Positions 61,957 through 64,000 of a stretch of DNA of 64,000 nucleotides are shown here, one piece after another; position 1 is the stretch's first letter; each line of letters starts with the position of its first letter. The translations under genes and the position numbers were made by a program. The stretch is from Silurus meridionalis (Eukaryota > Chordata > Actinopteri > Siluriformes > Siluridae): assembly GCF_014805685.1 (NCBI RefSeq), contig NC_060885.1, positions 32,329,632-32,393,631 on the forward strand, in the 5' to 3' direction. The notes below the pieces were generated by a model that was not told the DNA's origin, ran no database searches, and worked only from the letters and a program-made list of their open reading frames with translations.

Positions 61957-62498
61957 CACTCTGTCTGAATACAATTGACTTCAAGGTTGCTGGACTATTG
62001 ACTGCTCTGCTGTTTAATATTTCAGCTAACGCACGAGTGCCGTCATGCAGAACCAGGCCAGACGGCTTTTCCGAACGGAGCCGCCAATCCCGCTCCACAT
62101 TCTCTACTAATACACGATACACACTGTATAATTTACACCACCACAGTGTGGCCATGTTACACATCACACGCTCTCATCCTCCATCAATTGCTGCCACTCT
62201 GGGTTTTCGACTGATTAAAGTTATGAAAAATCAAAAGCCAATTCTTGAAGATATGCAGAACGCACGAGTACTTTAAGACTCTTACCAGACTCTGTTCTGG
62301 TTTTAGTTCTGAGCCAGTGTATGTGCTGTTCCATACCATGTGTGATCCTGAAACCTGTGTGTGTGAGGTGAGAGAGAGAGCTGACAAGGCTCGCTGCTGG
62401 GAGACGGGCTTGTTAACTCTTCATCACTAATTAATGTCAGTCCTGAGTTAAGATCCGCAGTCAACATCCCTCCTGCTGTGCCTCTGCAACTCCTGCAG

Positions 62499-62502
<4 letters not shown>

Positions 62503-62539
<37 letters not shown>

Positions 62540-62648
62540 TGGAACACACATATGTACATACAGCTACATTAAAGCACATCAAAGGCATTACATTGTTTGA
62601 ATTTTGGATTCATAAATAAATAAAACGTGTGTGTGTGTGTGTGTGTGT
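62503..62648 (+). repeat. (CA)n and (GT)n facing tracts
   Basis: CA tract at 62503-62536 and GT tract at 62625-62648, about 90 bp apart. Confidence 0.95.
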
Positions 62649-63184
62649 TTATACCGTGTAAAATGACCTCCCTGTCTGTAGCAGTGTATAATATACCATT
62701 AATATTTTAATGCATGTGAAAAGTATTTAAAGTAATGAAATGGAGTTCTGGGGGGAAAAAAAGAAAAGAAAGTGTGTGTGTGGTGGAACCTCAGACGGTC
62801 GTAATTCACAGCTCGAGTGTTCACAGTGGTGCGAAGAGGTCCGTGTGTGCAAGTGTGTGTTAATTGCCGGCAGGACATTAAGGACATTATAGAGCCCCCT
62901 CTGGTGCAGATCGTCTGCTCTAGGATCCAAAAAGCAGAACGAGAGCTGTGTGCAGTCTGTAAACCATCCTGCCACCTTCATGGAGTCTAATTTTAGCTTG
63001 TTGTGTGCTTTTGATTGGTTTGTTCAAAGTGCGGTCGCATGTGAGAGAGCATGTGTTTGCATGAGGATTAGTGGGTGGTCACTGGTCTTTTAAAAGCAGA
63101 TGTGCTGCCATTCTCTGTTGTTTCACTTTTAGTTCATGTAGACAGCAGGGTAACATTTACCAGAGTCTTTGTGCAGGGGCGGGG

Positions 63185-63186
<2 letters not shown>

Positions 63187-63232
<46 letters not shown>
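63187..63232 (+). repeat. (GT)n microsatellite
   Basis: About 22 GT units, bordering the Tc1 relic at 63240. Confidence 0.95.
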
Positions 63233-63238
<6 letters not shown>

Positions 63239-63239
63239 A

Positions 63240-63580
63240 TATGCAGCTTTTTCCCCAGGCTGTTACCACCGACCATTTTGGAGCACACAATTATATAAAA
63301 TGTCTCTTCAAGCAGTAGCATTACATTTTTCCCTGCAGATGAGCCACACGACCCAAACCTGTTCCAGCATGACTATGCACAAAGTCAGCTTCATAAATAT
63401 GCTTTCAATAGGTTGGAGTGGAAGATCTCCTTCTACAGAGCACATTTGGGATGAATTAGAACACTGACTCCACCGCAGGCCTCTTCACATACCTGACTTT
63501 ACTAATGCCCTCGTATCTGAATATCACACATCTCCACCAGTACACTCTAAAATCTAGTGGAACATCTTCCCAGAAGAGTG
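63240..63580 (+). mobile_element. Tc1-type relic
   Basis: CACACAATTATATAAAATGT, CGACCCAAACCTGTTCCAGC, GGTTGGAGTGGAAGATCTCC, ATTTGGGATGAATTAGAACA and CATCTTCCCAGAAGAGTGCA follow the family consensus. Starts directly beside a (GT)n tract. Both terminal repeats are lost. Confidence 0.65.
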
Positions 63581-64000
63581 CAATCGAGAGCTTGAGCGAG
63601 GTGCTCTCAACCCGTATCCAAGTGGACCCTGGCGTGATTCGAGTTCAGCGAGAAAGATATTCGAACTTGAATCAACCTCACTGCAGGAAATAAACCAAAC
63701 TTGGCATTCTGGGTTATTTTAAGATGTCGTTCTAGCAATCATAGTATTTTTGTTTTTGGGGGGATTTGATGTAGATTATGTTGCATACAGCAGGGTGTTG
63801 GTTGATTTTTTTTTTTTCTTTTTTTTTTTTTTGGACCAGCATTATATTTTATTTTTTGTCTCAACAAAGTTTTTTTATTTTTACATTATTAAATTTTTGC
63901 TCTTTTAGCGGTGTGAAATCAGTAAACGAAATGGAACGGCAAACAAATCAGACTCAGTTGAGCCAATTGCATAGTTGGTTAAAAAAAAAAAAAAAAAAGT

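Larger units (their letters stand above)
51436..64000 (+). other. MCU intron 2 (open at right edge)
   Basis: From the exon 2 donor to the end of the window. Contents: Tc1 relics (51478-51905, 57918-58020, 63240-63580), inverted SINE arms (52425-52560), a repeat fragment at 53540-53650, degenerate tandem repeats (55160-55660, 58790-59125), a perfect hairpin (56110-56142) and microsatellites. No MCU exon 3 was found. The stretches 53650-55150, 59130-60700 and 61150-63180 hold no supported gene. Confidence 0.65.

Overview
The window is vertebrate nuclear DNA, most likely from a teleost and possibly from an otophysan such as a catfish (organism inferred from repeats, low confidence below teleost level). 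Evidence: small exons in long introns with GT..AG borders, very dense (CA)n/(GT)n microsatellites, many decayed Tc1/mariner transposons and tRNA-like SINE relics typical of fish. Almost all open reading frames in it are chance or repeat-derived; the real protein-coding sequence is under 1 kb.

Two genes of one protein complex are present, head to head. On the minus strand, MICU1 (the calcium-sensing gatekeeper of the mitochondrial calcium uniporter) starts near 24.1 kb with a probable non-coding exon and runs leftwards through coding exons at 17032-17195, 16278-16464, 12606-12768, 9589-9632 and 348-462. All splice phases join without a break to give 224 codons of the N-terminal part; the EF-hand exons lie beyond the left edge. 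On the plus strand, MCU (the channel pore subunit) has its first two exons at 32663-32773 and 51325-51435, 74 codons covering the mitochondrial presequence; the N-terminal domain, coiled coils and pore lie beyond the right edge.

The most interesting item is a 12-nt cassette micro-exon at 7025-7036 (minus strand) inside the MICU1 intron between the RYDGK and KISQE exons. It encodes DFWQ, has good splice sites, keeps the frame, and is the apparent counterpart of the four-residue EFWQ insert of the mammalian skeletal-muscle isoform MICU1.1. A TGCATG motif (RBFOX site) lies 20 nt downstream and a (TG)n tract follows it.

Layout: 1-17195 MICU1 coding exons and introns; 17196-23911 MICU1 5' intron; 23912 to about 24260 probable MICU1 first exon and promoter; about 24260-32200 intergenic, holding two copies of a roughly 0.9-kb repeat; 32200-32662 GC-rich MCU promoter and leader; 32774-51324 MCU intron 1, with a 44-bp minisatellite, an AGGGGC hexamer array and several Tc1 relics; 51436-64000 MCU intron 2. 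No tRNA, rRNA, CRISPR or viral genes were recognised.
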